A DNA stretch of 64,000 bases from Pseudoteredinibacter isoporae (GTDB lineage: Bacteria > Pseudomonadota > Gammaproteobacteria > Pseudomonadales > Cellvibrionaceae): contig NZ_JAAONY010000002.1 of NCBI RefSeq assembly GCF_011602085.1, positions 806,001-870,000 of the forward strand, read 5' to 3'. The number at the start of each line of letters is the position of its first letter. The stretch's first letter is position 1. The position numbers and the translations under genes were made by a program. Shown one piece after another: positions 18,228 through 26,358 of this stretch. Under the pieces are notes generated by a model. The model searched no databases. It was not told the DNA's origin and saw only the letters and a program-made list of their open reading frames with translations.

Positions 18228-21200
18228 TTACAAACTGACAGAACGACCCGGAGTCCATGGCAAACCAAGGCGATCGGCATCGGCCTCCAGCTTGGACATA
18301 GTCTGCTCCGCTTGTTCCAGCTTCGGCATAAAGGCTTTCAGCTGACGCTTGGCAATATCAAGACCGGTGCGAACATTACCGCCCGCCGCCGCCTGGGTGT
18401 GCCAGTGACTGCCGATAACCGCGTTCACGCGAGACATAATGCCCCACGGCGCTTTTTCGTTTGCGGAGGTTTTCACCGAGTCACCATACAGGTCAACTTT
18501 CATGGCCTGCAATTGGCTGCGCAGCTGACGCGCTTCAGCGGAAATAGCGCGGGTATCAACCGTCGCCATATCGATGGCTTTCAACATATGCTTCAGACGG
18601 CTGCTGACATCGGCAAACTGACGGCCAACCGCCAGGACCTGAGCCTGGGTTTTGGCTGTGTCTTTCTGGAACGCCAACAAGGCCTGACGATCTTCAGCCT
18701 GCAACACCACATCACTCATGGTGCTCAGGGCAAAGCTCTGAGGAGCGGCCACGGCACTGACGTTGCCATCCACACGCTGCATAAGTTGTGCAGTGTACTG
18801 ACCCGGCAGAGCCAAAGGAGCCTGCGGAGAGCTGCCCCATGGGCTTGGCTTGGATTTTTTCAGACTGATGGGTTTGATCGCCTCATGGCGAAAATCCCAG
18901 TTAACCTGCTGCAAACCTTTGGCGGTTTTCGCTTTCACCTTGCGAATGACATTACCGTCGGCATCCTTGATCTCAAACCACATGCTTGGTGCTTCCTGAT
19001 TCGCTTCCGCACGCAAGGCATCCCAACTTGGGTATGGCGTATCTTTGCCATCCTTTTGCAGTTTTGCTTCCTGCTTTTGGCGTTTGGCTTTCAAGGTTTG
19101 CAAACCATCACGCAGATAGTAACGGAAGGCAACGCCGTACTCAGGATTCGGGGCGATAAAGAAGTTATCCCCCATCATACCCTTATCACTGCTGTAACCA
19201 CCCCAGCGACGGGTTTCCATATAAATTGGCGAGTCCTTTACCGGGAACACGGTAGCGGCTTCGTTTTTCAGGCTCCCTTGATTGGTACGCAGTGGCGAAT
19301 AGTCATCCAACACATAAATACCGCGGCCAAAGGTGCCGAACAACAAGTCATTTTCGCGACGCTGAATTTCCAAATCACGAACCGCAACAGTCGGTAGCTT
19401 GGTAAACTTGTGCCAGTTTTTACCACCGTTCTGGGTGTAGAAGGCACCGTATTCGGTACCCACGAACAGCAGGTTTGGATCAACATGATCTTCTACAATG
19501 GTGTGCACGGTACCACGCACGGGCAGATCACCGGCGATGGATGTCCAGCTCTTTCCACGGTTGGTGGATTTCAACACATAAGGCTTTTCATCACCGCGTT
19601 TGTGATTATCGAAAACCGCAAACAGTACGTCTTTGTTGTGACGGGAGAACTGCAGGTCTTCCACCAGACTCATATCCGGTACACCTTTAAAGCGATCATA
19701 ACGGGTCCAGTTTTGACCACCATTGTCGCTTACGTGAATCAAACCGTCATCGGTGCCGACCGCCAGCAACCCTTCTTGCAGAATGCTTTCGTCCAGAGCA
19801 ATCAAAGAGCCGTATACCGAGGTCGAATCGTTTTTCGCGATGGCATCTACGCTCCAAACTCGATCCATTACTTTGAGTTTGTTGCGATCCAGGCCGCGAC
19901 TTAAATCACCGGAAACGGCCACCCAGCTATCACCACGATCATCGGAACGGAACAGTTTTTCGGCACCGTAGTACAAGCGCTCACCTTTGTGCGGGCTGAT
20001 TAACAACGGCGCGTTCCAGTTCCAGCGCAGAGCGTTTTCACCTTCGGCAGGCTGCGGTGCAATATAAACCGCCTCGCGGGTTTTACGATCGCTACGTGCC
20101 AAACCACCATACTGATACTGGGAGTAAACGATGTCGGGATTGTTAGGATCAATCGCAGGCTCGAATCCGTCACCGCCCAGAGTCACCCACCAATCCGCAT
20201 TGGTGATACCTTCCATAGAAGTGTTGCGCACCGCCGTACCCAAGGTATTGTTATCCTGGGTTCCACCGTAAACGTTGTAAAATGGTTTGTCGTTATCCGC
20301 AGCAATTCGGTAGAACTGGGTCAATGACATATTGCGCAAATGGTTCCAGTGCGCACCATTGTCAAAACTTTCGTAAATGCCACCGTCACCGCCAATCCGA
20401 AGATGGCTGGTATGCTCGGGGTTGACCCAAAGTGCGTGGTCATCAACGTGGCGCGCTTTAAAAGATAAGGGCTTAAAGGTTTTACCACCATCCATGGACA
20501 CTTTGGAAAAGGTATCCATCACAAACAGGCGATCCGGGTTTTTCGGGCCAACAATCAGTTCGTTGTAATACTGTGGGCTGGAACTCATGTAGGAAGAACG
20601 TTTGCTCCAGGTTTTGCCGAAGTCATCACTGCGATAAATACCTTTGTCTTTATCGTTCGCTTCGATGATGGCGTATACGGTGTTTGGCTGGCTCGGTGCG
20701 GCGGCCAGACCAATGCGGCCTTTTTCAGAAGCCGGCAAACCCTGGCTGAGTTTCTGCCAGGTTTTACCACCATCGGTGGTTTTGTGAATCGCTGAACCCG
20801 GACCCCCATTAATCAGTGTCCAGACATGGCGGCGACGCTGATAGGAAGACGCAATCATTTCGTCCGGATTATTTTTGTTGATCAGGACTTCGTTGATACC
20901 AGTGTGCTTGTCGATATCGAGAATACGCGTCCAGCTTTTGCCGCCATCGGTGGTTTTGTACAAGCCACGATCACCGCCGCTGGACCACAGTGGACCTTGT
21001 GCGGCAACGTAAACGGTGTTGCTGTCGCGGGGATCGATAATGATCTGGCTGATGTGACCGGATTTTTTCAGGCCAACGTTTTTAAAGGTTTTACCACCGT
21101 CGGTGGATTTATAAACACCATCGCCCGCGGCGACGGAGCGCTGGGAATTATTTTCGCCGGTGCCCACCCAAATGACCTGGGGATCTTTGGGGTCGAGCTC

Positions 21201-21482
21201 TACGACGCCGACGGCGTATGAGCCGTATCGGTCAAAGATGGGTGTGAAGGTGGTACCCGCGTTTTCGGTTTTCCATACACCACCGGAAGCAACGCCTACA
21301 TAGTAGTGAGAAGGTTTGCCGGGCACGATGGCCAGGTCTGAGATTCGGCCGCCAGTATGGGCCGCGCCAAGGTTACGTAGGTTCAGGCCGCTGAGGGCCG
21401 CGTCTTTTGCCAGGGTGGTTTGGCCAAGGCCAAGGGAGCTGGCCGCAAGGACAACTGCGAGGGATAAACGGGTTTTCTTCAC
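18228..21482 (-). CDS. Secreted BNR/sortilin-like beta-propeller protein (VPS10-type repeats)
   Basis: A 1084-residue exported protein with a signal peptide (LSLAVVLAASSLGLGQTTLA). Many Asp-box/BNR repeats are visible, for example STDGGKTF, TTDGGKSW, SDDFGKTW and NDGGQNW-like motifs, spaced through residues about 60-720 and giving one or two large beta-propellers as in sortilin/VPS10 and xyloglucanase-like proteins. The last 300 residues are different: a fibronectin-like segment (MWFEIKDADGNVIRKVKAK, GQYTAQLMQRVDG) and a helical tail. Such proteins are often annotated as glycosyl hydrolases without proof. No catalytic motif is evident. It is a single gene with its own terminator; a structured repeat lies upstream. 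Confidence 0.87.
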   Translation of the reverse strand: MKKTRLSLAVVLAASSLGLGQTTLAKDAALSGLNLRNLGAAHTGGRISDLAIVPGKPSHYYVGVASGGVWKTENAGTTFTPIFDRYGSYAVGVVELDPKDPQVIWVGTGENNSQRSVAAGDGVYKSTDGGKTFKNVGLKKSGHISQIIIDPRDSNTVYVAAQGPLWSSGGDRGLYKTTDGGKSWTRILDIDKHTGINEVLINKNNPDEMIASSYQRRRHVWTLINGGPGSAIHKTTDGGKTWQKLSQGLPASEKGRIGLAAAPSQPNTVYAIIEANDKDKGIYRSDDFGKTWSKRSSYMSSSPQYYNELIVGPKNPDRLFVMDTFSKVSMDGGKTFKPLSFKARHVDDHALWVNPEHTSHLRIGGDGGIYESFDNGAHWNHLRNMSLTQFYRIAADNDKPFYNVYGGTQDNNTLGTAVRNTSMEGITNADWWVTLGGDGFEPAIDPNNPDIVYSQYQYGGLARSDRKTREAVYIAPQPAEGENALRWNWNAPLLISPHKGERLYYGAEKLFRSDDRGDSWVAVSGDLSRGLDRNKLKVMDRVWSVDAIAKNDSTSVYGSLIALDESILQEGLLAVGTDDGLIHVSDNGGQNWTRYDRFKGVPDMSLVEDLQFSRHNKDVLFAVFDNHKRGDEKPYVLKSTNRGKSWTSIAGDLPVRGTVHTIVEDHVDPNLLFVGTEYGAFYTQNGGKNWHKFTKLPTVAVRDLEIQRRENDLLFGTFGRGIYVLDDYSPLRTNQGSLKNEAATVFPVKDSPIYMETRRWGGYSSDKGMMGDNFFIAPNPEYGVAFRYYLRDGLQTLKAKRQKQEAKLQKDGKDTPYPSWDALRAEANQEAPSMWFEIKDADGNVIRKVKAKTAKGLQQVNWDFRHEAIKPISLKKSKPSPWGSSPQAPLALPGQYTAQLMQRVDGNVSAVAAPQSFALSTMSDVVLQAEDRQALLAFQKDTAKTQAQVLAVGRQFADVSSRLKHMLKAIDMATVDTRAISAEARQLRSQLQAMKVDLYGDSVKTSANEKAPWGIMSRVNAVIGSHWHTQAAAGGNVRTGLDIAKRQLKAFMPKLEQAEQTMSKLEADADRLGLPWTPGRSVSL

Positions 21483-21647
21483 TTCAATTCTCCATCTGTG
21501 TTTTTAACGTAGGGATGGTCCATTAGCTATAACGAATGGAAAGGTGTTTGGCGCAAACCAAGTTCTTCTACTGCGGCATACATGCGCCAGGCCGAGAGCT
21601 TTGAACGGTAAACGGAATACCTCGATAAGCACGAGGCTTCAAGATAC

Positions 21648-21756
21648 GAGTCTGGGAGGGGGAGTCAGTTTTGGGAGCCGCATAAATACATCCCTGTAGC
21701 TCTTCTTCGGCGTCCTGCCTCCAAAGCCCCCAAAACTGACTCCCCCTCCCAGACTC
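21648..21756. repeat. Structured intergenic repeat, copy 1 (28-base perfect inverted arms)
   Basis: Perfect 28-base arms at 21648-21675 and 21729-21756 enclose a 53-base core. The core (21682-21722) holds two small hairpin-like units, TACATCCCTGTA and GGCGTCCTGCC, with TCC-containing loops. A 41-base stretch of the core matches copy 2 at 39 positions. It lies 61 bases downstream of the alcohol-dehydrogenase-like gene and fills the gap before the BNR gene. The rest of the 21483-21816 gap shows nothing recognised. Confidence 0.85.
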
Positions 21757-21816
21757 TGCATCGCAATTCTGAATAAAAATCGCGGCTTGAGAACCCTGTG
21801 GCAGGACACTCTTTAT

Positions 21817-22944
21817 TTAAGCACTCGGATTGATCAAAAACTTCTCGCCCGTCTTTTGCTGGCTGTAGCGTCCAAGCGCTTCTTTGCTCAGTGCGCCCGC
21901 CAGTGAAACTTCCTCGCTGTAGTGGCTCGCAAAGGTGGTTTGCAGCTCTGCTGCAACTTTGGCGCGCATTTCCATGCTCTTTTCCAATCCGACTTTGGCC
22001 AGAAACGGGGTAAGCAGGAAGCCACCGATGCCCCAGGAGAAGCCAAAGCCACGCTTGAGCACGGTTGGGCTGCGGTCGAGACCACCGTAGATGTAGAGTT
22101 GTTTATAAACATCGGAGCCATAGCGGTTGTACTCGCCCATGTTGCGGGCCGCTGCAGCCTCCATGCAGTTGAGAATATCGCTGGCCAGCTCACCACCGCC
22201 AGTGGCATCGAACGCAAGAGTGGCGCCTGTTGCCACCAGCGCTTCGGTAAGTTCTGCGTAAAAGTTATCGCTACTGGAATTGACGATGTATTTGGCGCCT
22301 ATCTCTTTGAGTATGGCAGTCTGTTCGTCTTTTCGTACGATGTTAACGAGGTCAATGCCTTCGTTGATGCATATGCGATTGAGCATCTGACCGAGGTTTG
22401 AGGCCGCTGCAGTATGCACCAAAGCAGTATGACCTTCAGCACGCATGGTTTCGACCATGGCCAGCGAGGTTAAGGGGTTCACAAAGCAGGATGCGCCTTG
22501 CGCCGAGGTAGTGCCCTCTTCCAATGGCAGGGCCATCATAGTGTGTACACAACGGTACTGGCTGTACATATCACCGCCTACAATACCCACGCGCTTGCCC
22601 AATAGGGCTTTGGCGGCATCGGAGTTTCCGGAGGCTACCACCACGCCAGCACCTTCATTACCAATAGCTAAGGACTGTCCTAAACGAGCTTTGACCATAC
22701 CCATAAGATGCTCAGGAATCGGGGCTTTAACCACGGGACGCTCGGCCGTGCCGCTGTATTCGGCTTTGCTGACATCGGCCGGACCGATAAGCAGTGCAAG
22801 GTCAGAGGGGTTTAAGGGCGCCGCCTCCATCTGTACGAGAATTTCTTCCGGGCCTGGTTCTGGAATATCAACATCTTCCAGGCTCAAGGTCAGGGTATTG
22901 TCTTCACTTACTAGAGAACGTAACTGCAGTGCACTTCTGGACAT
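21817..22944 (-). CDS. Medium-chain alcohol dehydrogenase/quinone reductase family protein
   Basis: A 375-residue MDR-superfamily oxidoreductase with the two usual parts: a GroES-like N-terminal domain (EDVDIPEPGPEEILVQMEAAPLNPSDLALL, GNEGAGVVVASG) and a Rossmann domain (ALVHTAAASNLGQMLNRICINEGIDLVNIV, FDATGGGELASDI). The pattern of zinc ligands of classical alcohol dehydrogenases is not evident, so it may be a zinc-free NADPH-dependent reductase. Substrate unknown. It is divergent from ytoQ. Confidence 0.85.
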   Translation of the reverse strand: MSRSALQLRSLVSEDNTLTLSLEDVDIPEPGPEEILVQMEAAPLNPSDLALLIGPADVSKAEYSGTAERPVVKAPIPEHLMGMVKARLGQSLAIGNEGAGVVVASGNSDAAKALLGKRVGIVGGDMYSQYRCVHTMMALPLEEGTTSAQGASCFVNPLTSLAMVETMRAEGHTALVHTAAASNLGQMLNRICINEGIDLVNIVRKDEQTAILKEIGAKYIVNSSSDNFYAELTEALVATGATLAFDATGGGELASDILNCMEAAAARNMGEYNRYGSDVYKQLYIYGGLDRSPTVLKRGFGFSWGIGGFLLTPFLAKVGLEKSMEMRAKVAAELQTTFASHYSEEVSLAGALSKEALGRYSQQKTGEKFLINPSA

Positions 22945-23144
22945 ACGATTTCCTTATTATTTTTGTGGATCACACATGCTTGCGAGAGGCCATTTATACC
23001 GTGCTTTGATGACGGTTGATAGTGGAAAATGTGACATTAATAGACCGTCTGGCGCAGCCCCTTTCGCGCTGCTATCTATAGCAATAGCCAGTGAATCCCT
23101 TAAAATAGGCGCCCCTAGCAATAAGAAGACAGGAAACTGCAAAC

Positions 23145-23582
23145 ATGTGGACCGTGTACCTATCTGGAGAAATTCACACCGACTGGCGTGATCAAATTAA
23201 AGCGGGCGCCAAGGAGCTGGGCCTGGAGATCGAATTTACCTCGGCAAATACCGATCACGACAGCAGTGATGCTGCGGGTGATCACCTTGGTGCCGAGGAC
23301 AAGGCGTTTTGGCGTGACCACAAATCCGCCAAGGTGAATGCCATGCGCATCAAAAACCTGATCGAGCAAGCCGACTTTGCAGTGATTCGTTTTGGTGACA
23401 AATACAAACAGTGGAACGCCGCGTTTGATGCCGGCTACTGCGCCGCCCTCGATGTGCCCTACATCACCCTGCACGATGAGAGCATCATCCACCCATTGAA
23501 GGAAGTCGACGCGGCTGCCATGGCCTGGGCGCAAACACCGCAACAGGTAGTTGAAACATTACGTTATATTACCCAAGCGTAA
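23145..23582 (+). CDS. ytoQ: YtoQ family protein
   Basis: A 145-residue protein of the YtoQ family, with a fold like nucleoside 2-deoxyribosyltransferase. The opening MWTVYLSGEIHTDWRD, then FTSANTDHDSSDAAGDHLG, FWRDHKSAKVNAMR and FGDKYKQWNAAFDAGYC are typical. Function is not established. The ATG follows ACAGGAAACTGCAAAC. A terminator hairpin follows. Confidence 0.9.
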   Translation: MWTVYLSGEIHTDWRDQIKAGAKELGLEIEFTSANTDHDSSDAAGDHLGAEDKAFWRDHKSAKVNAMRIKNLIEQADFAVIRFGDKYKQWNAAFDAGYCAALDVPYITLHDESIIHPLKEVDAAAMAWAQTPQQVVETLRYITQA

Positions 23583-23597
23583 GCGAACACAGAACTC

Positions 23598-23626
23598 ACG
23601 AGGTTGGCTTATCCAGCCTCGTTTTT
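23598..23626 (+). terminator. Intrinsic terminator after ytoQ
   Basis: CGAGG..TGG pairs with CCA..CCTCG around a CTTAT loop, with one internal mismatch, followed by GTTTTT. Confidence 0.8.
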
Positions 23627-23670
23627 CAGCATCAATGATCAAATCAAACAAAACACGTACTCAGAAATAA

Positions 23671-24102
23671 ATGGCAAACAAAGACCTGCTCGATCAACTG
23701 GACCTTCCCATTCGGCAAAAATCCTTGGCCATGCTCGCCTGTGTTGCCCAGGAAATTAAGGTCGATATGGAACGCCGTATTTCCGAGCTGGGTATTTCCT
23801 TGCTGCAAGTCAATTTACTGCATGTCCTCGACAAAGCGCCCAATGGACAACTGACCGTCAATCAATTAAAAGACAATATGCTGGATGAAACCTCCAATGT
23901 CTCTCGCACCTTGAATAAAATGTGTGACAGCGGTTTGGTGAAAAAAACACGCAGTGAAAATGATCAACGGGTTGTCTATATCACCATTACTCCCCAAGGG
24001 TCCAAGCTGCATAAGCAGGCTGATAAGCTTCTCCTGCAATATGAAAACCCACTCAATGAAAAAGAGTCAAAAACACTCTATAAGCTTCTCCGTAAATTCT
24101 AA
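23671..24102 (+). CDS. MarR family regulator
   Basis: A 143-residue winged-helix regulator. The recognition region LTVNQLKDNMLDETSNVSRTLNKMCDSGLVKKTRSENDQRVVYITIT includes the wing Asp/Arg motif (ENDQR) diagnostic of MarR. The helical N- and C-termini form the dimer. It precedes two glutathione-transferase-like genes on the same strand, and is probably their regulator. Confidence 0.9.
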   Translation: MANKDLLDQLDLPIRQKSLAMLACVAQEIKVDMERRISELGISLLQVNLLHVLDKAPNGQLTVNQLKDNMLDETSNVSRTLNKMCDSGLVKKTRSENDQRVVYITITPQGSKLHKQADKLLLQYENPLNEKESKTLYKLLRKF

Positions 24103-24225
24103 TCCTTACACTTTACGCCACCCGGCTCTCTCCTGAGCGCAATTCTCTTTTCTGCCCCCTTCTCCACCTTGTTCCGTGGCTTGTCGTTTACAACAGCCGT
24201 CTTGTGTAAACGCACAAGTATATGT

Positions 24226-24248
24226 CATGATATATAAATACATGATAT
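24226..24248. promoter_or_regulatory. Direct repeat CATGATAT upstream of the GST pair
   Basis: CATGATAT occurs at 24226-24233 and again at 24241-24248 in an AT-rich stretch 33-55 bases before the first GST start, 123 bases after the MarR stop. It could be a MarR binding site or just promoter sequence. Weak support. Confidence 0.3.
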
Positions 24249-24280
24249 CGAAATTAAACTGACGAGAAAGACCCGACAAT

Positions 24281-25207
24281 ATGCTGATTCTGCACAACAA
24301 GATGATTTCTCCATTCTCGGAAAAAGTTCGCCTTATGCTGGGCTATAGCTGCTTAAAGTGGCAGTCCGTGCAGGCACCCGTTGTCCCACCCCGCCCGTCT
24401 CTTGATCCTATATTGCAAGGTTATCGCCGTATCCCGGTTGCCCAGATAGGTGCCGATTACTTTTGCGATACCCGATTAATCGCCGAAGAGATCGCTCAGT
24501 TGAGCGCTTGTCCGGAGTTGTCGCCCTTACAACTGAATCAGGAACAACTCACCTTGAGCGAGCGAATTGACAGCGAGCATTTTCTGCACTGTGTGAATAC
24601 TTTATCGGCGTGGCCGGTGATCAGAAAGGTGTTCCGCGAAGTCCCCATTCGAGACATCTGGGCATATTTAAAAGATAAAAAACATTTGCGGGATCATGCC
24701 AGCCCCGAGGCAATAAAACTCATTTCCAGCCGCGCAGAAAGCCTTCAAAACTGGACAGAGCATTTAGAGCATCTTGAACAGATTATCAAAGGCCCTTTTA
24801 TCCTTGGCGAGCAACCCAGCTACCTGGATTTTTGTGCTTACCACATGATTTGGTTTCGCGAATCCATACACGCAAATGAAGCCTGGTCTGGGCGCCCCCA
24901 ATTAAAACACTGGTTTCAACATATGCACGCGATTGGACATGGTGATTGTTCTGAACTGTCCGCAGAGCAAGCCATTCATGCGGCTCGAGACCAGGCTCGT
25001 GAAGTTTCAGAACACTATGTACACAGTGACCTTATTGGTCAGTCGGTCAGCATTTTCAGCAAGGATATTTTACTTGGCCCCACCACAGGAGTGCTGGTAG
25101 GGGAAGATAAGGAACGTTGGATCATCGCGAAGCACACCGATTTGGTTGGAACCATTCATATCCACTTTTCCAAATTCAGTTGCAATCTCACCCGGGAACC
25201 CTGTTAG
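24281..25207 (+). CDS. Glutathione S-transferase-like protein with extra C-terminal domain
   Basis: A 308-residue protein, longer than a normal GST (about 200-230). The first 80 residues are thioredoxin-like (LILHNKMISPFSEKVRLMLGY, RRIPVAQIGADYFCDT, ILQGYRR), with a Ser-Pro-Phe-Ser site in place of a classical CxxC. Helical GST_C-like sequence runs to about residue 225 (LEHLEQIIKGPFILGEQPSYLDFCAYHMIW). The last about 75 residues (GQSVSIFSKDILLGPTTGVLVG, WIIAKHTDLVGTIHIHF) are beta-rich and not part of a GST. The next GST starts one base after this stop. Confidence 0.82.
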   Translation: MLILHNKMISPFSEKVRLMLGYSCLKWQSVQAPVVPPRPSLDPILQGYRRIPVAQIGADYFCDTRLIAEEIAQLSACPELSPLQLNQEQLTLSERIDSEHFLHCVNTLSAWPVIRKVFREVPIRDIWAYLKDKKHLRDHASPEAIKLISSRAESLQNWTEHLEHLEQIIKGPFILGEQPSYLDFCAYHMIWFRESIHANEAWSGRPQLKHWFQHMHAIGHGDCSELSAEQAIHAARDQAREVSEHYVHSDLIGQSVSIFSKDILLGPTTGVLVGEDKERWIIAKHTDLVGTIHIHFSKFSCNLTREPC

Positions 25208-25208
25208 C

Positions 25209-26009
25209 ATGGCCAAAATATTTCCCAATCCAACGGAACTGGAAGGTATCCATCTTTTTTTCCATCCTGTTTCAAACTGCGCTACCCGGGTTTATCTCGC
25301 CCTGGCTGAAAAAGCACTGCCTTTTGAAGGGCACGTGGTAAACCTTTTAAAAAGCGAGCAGCTCAACAAATCATTTTTATTGCTGAACCCGAAAGCTGAA
25401 GTGCCGGCTTTGGTACACGACGGCAAGGCATACAGCGAATCGATCGATGTCCTCTATTACCTGGAAGAACAATTTCCGGAAATTTCGCTGAGCCCTGAAA
25501 ACCCAGCCGATAAAAGCCTGATGGATCAATGGCTGGAAAAAGCCCGCAACTCCCATGAGCAGGCCGTTGTTAACTATGTGTATTCGCACGGTATCGGCCG
25601 CTTACCAACACCCAGGGACAACCGCTTTTACGAAGAATACATTCCCCACAGAGCCGATTTTCATCGACAGCGTCGAGCGGGTGTGAAAGCCAACAACGCG
25701 AAGTCCGCCAGAGCATTGGTGGACCAGCAATGTCGAGAAATTGATCAACAACTGGAAACACAGAACTGGTTGGCAGGTGGGCAGTTCACTCTGGCCGATA
25801 TTGCCTGGTTTGCGAATGTACACACCCTGCAACTCCTGGGGTACCGGCCACCAAAGCTGCCTCACCTGCAAGACTGGCAGCAACGCATCTCCGAACGCCC
25901 GGCCTATCGACAATATCGACGTGAGCTTCCCGCACTTCCTCTATGCCTATTCCCGACAATTGCCAAGCTTGTTTCCAGAATCGTTCGCCGACAAGGCCAT
26001 CGCTTCTAG
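25209..26009 (+). CDS. Glutathione S-transferase family protein
   Basis: A 266-residue GST-like protein. The N-terminal domain has FHPVSNCATRVYLALAEKALPFEGHVVNLL and PKAEVPALVHDGKAYSESIDVLYYLEE (Pro cis site and Glu-Ser glutathione contact). The C-terminal domain has LAGGQFTLADIAWFANVHTL. I chose the ATG at 25209, one base after the previous stop; the frame extends upstream to 25146 but overlaps the previous gene. The pair is clearly an operon with the MarR gene. Confidence 0.9.
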   Translation: MAKIFPNPTELEGIHLFFHPVSNCATRVYLALAEKALPFEGHVVNLLKSEQLNKSFLLLNPKAEVPALVHDGKAYSESIDVLYYLEEQFPEISLSPENPADKSLMDQWLEKARNSHEQAVVNYVYSHGIGRLPTPRDNRFYEEYIPHRADFHRQRRAGVKANNAKSARALVDQQCREIDQQLETQNWLAGGQFTLADIAWFANVHTLQLLGYRPPKLPHLQDWQQRISERPAYRQYRRELPALPLCLFPTIAKLVSRIVRRQGHRF

Positions 26010-26110
26010 TCTGTAGCCTTGATATTGGGTCGCCGAATAGACACGCGGCCCTTGTCACCGATTTGCCCCCGTTTCATAAACTCGCCTTGCTCGAATTGTC
26101 GCTTTTTCAC
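26006..26110 (-). CDS. Possible small protein or gene tail (34 codons)
   Basis: On the minus strand a GTG at 26110 starts a frame of 34 codons, VKKRQFEQGEFMKRGQIG and a basic ending. GGAG lies about 9 bases upstream. It converges with the GST gene, sharing 3 bases. It may be a small protein, a decayed gene end, or chance. No family recognised. Confidence 0.22.
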   Translation of the reverse strand: MKKRQFEQGEFMKRGQIGDKGRVSIRRPNIKATD

Positions 26111-26358
26111 CAGCCCATACTCCTATGGAGCCCTTTACGGGATAAAAATCGTTCCCCCAGCTGGATAACTGCAAACTTTCGCCTAAACTTACCTTTTACA
26201 TTGCAAGCTGAGCACAGTTTAGTTGCCTATTCAGCAACATTAGCCTAAAGCCAGAGGGCATACACTATAGAAGTCTTGCTATGCTCGGAGTGAACAGGCA
26301 TAGTTCGGCTGATATAAATACTTTGAATAAGCAGTGACTTGGCCAATAAGGAGAGTCG
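26010..26358 (+). promoter_or_regulatory. Gap holding the likely zorA promoter
   Basis: The gap between the GSTs and the ZorA-like gene is 349 bases. A candidate promoter is TGAACA (26291-26296), 16 bases, TATAAA (26313-26318), followed by the ribosome site AAGGAGAG (26348-26355) and ATG at 26359. Apart from the small minus-strand frame noted, I see nothing else. Confidence 0.45.

Noticed and set aside
18312-19904. Long plus-strand open frames (361 and 164 codons) opposite the BNR gene
   Set aside because: They are shadows of the minus-strand 1084-residue gene, with amino acid composition unlike real proteins and no ribosome sites.
22445-23191. Plus-strand 248-codon frame opposite the alcohol dehydrogenase gene
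   Set aside because: Opposite-strand shadow that also runs into ytoQ; no family motifs.
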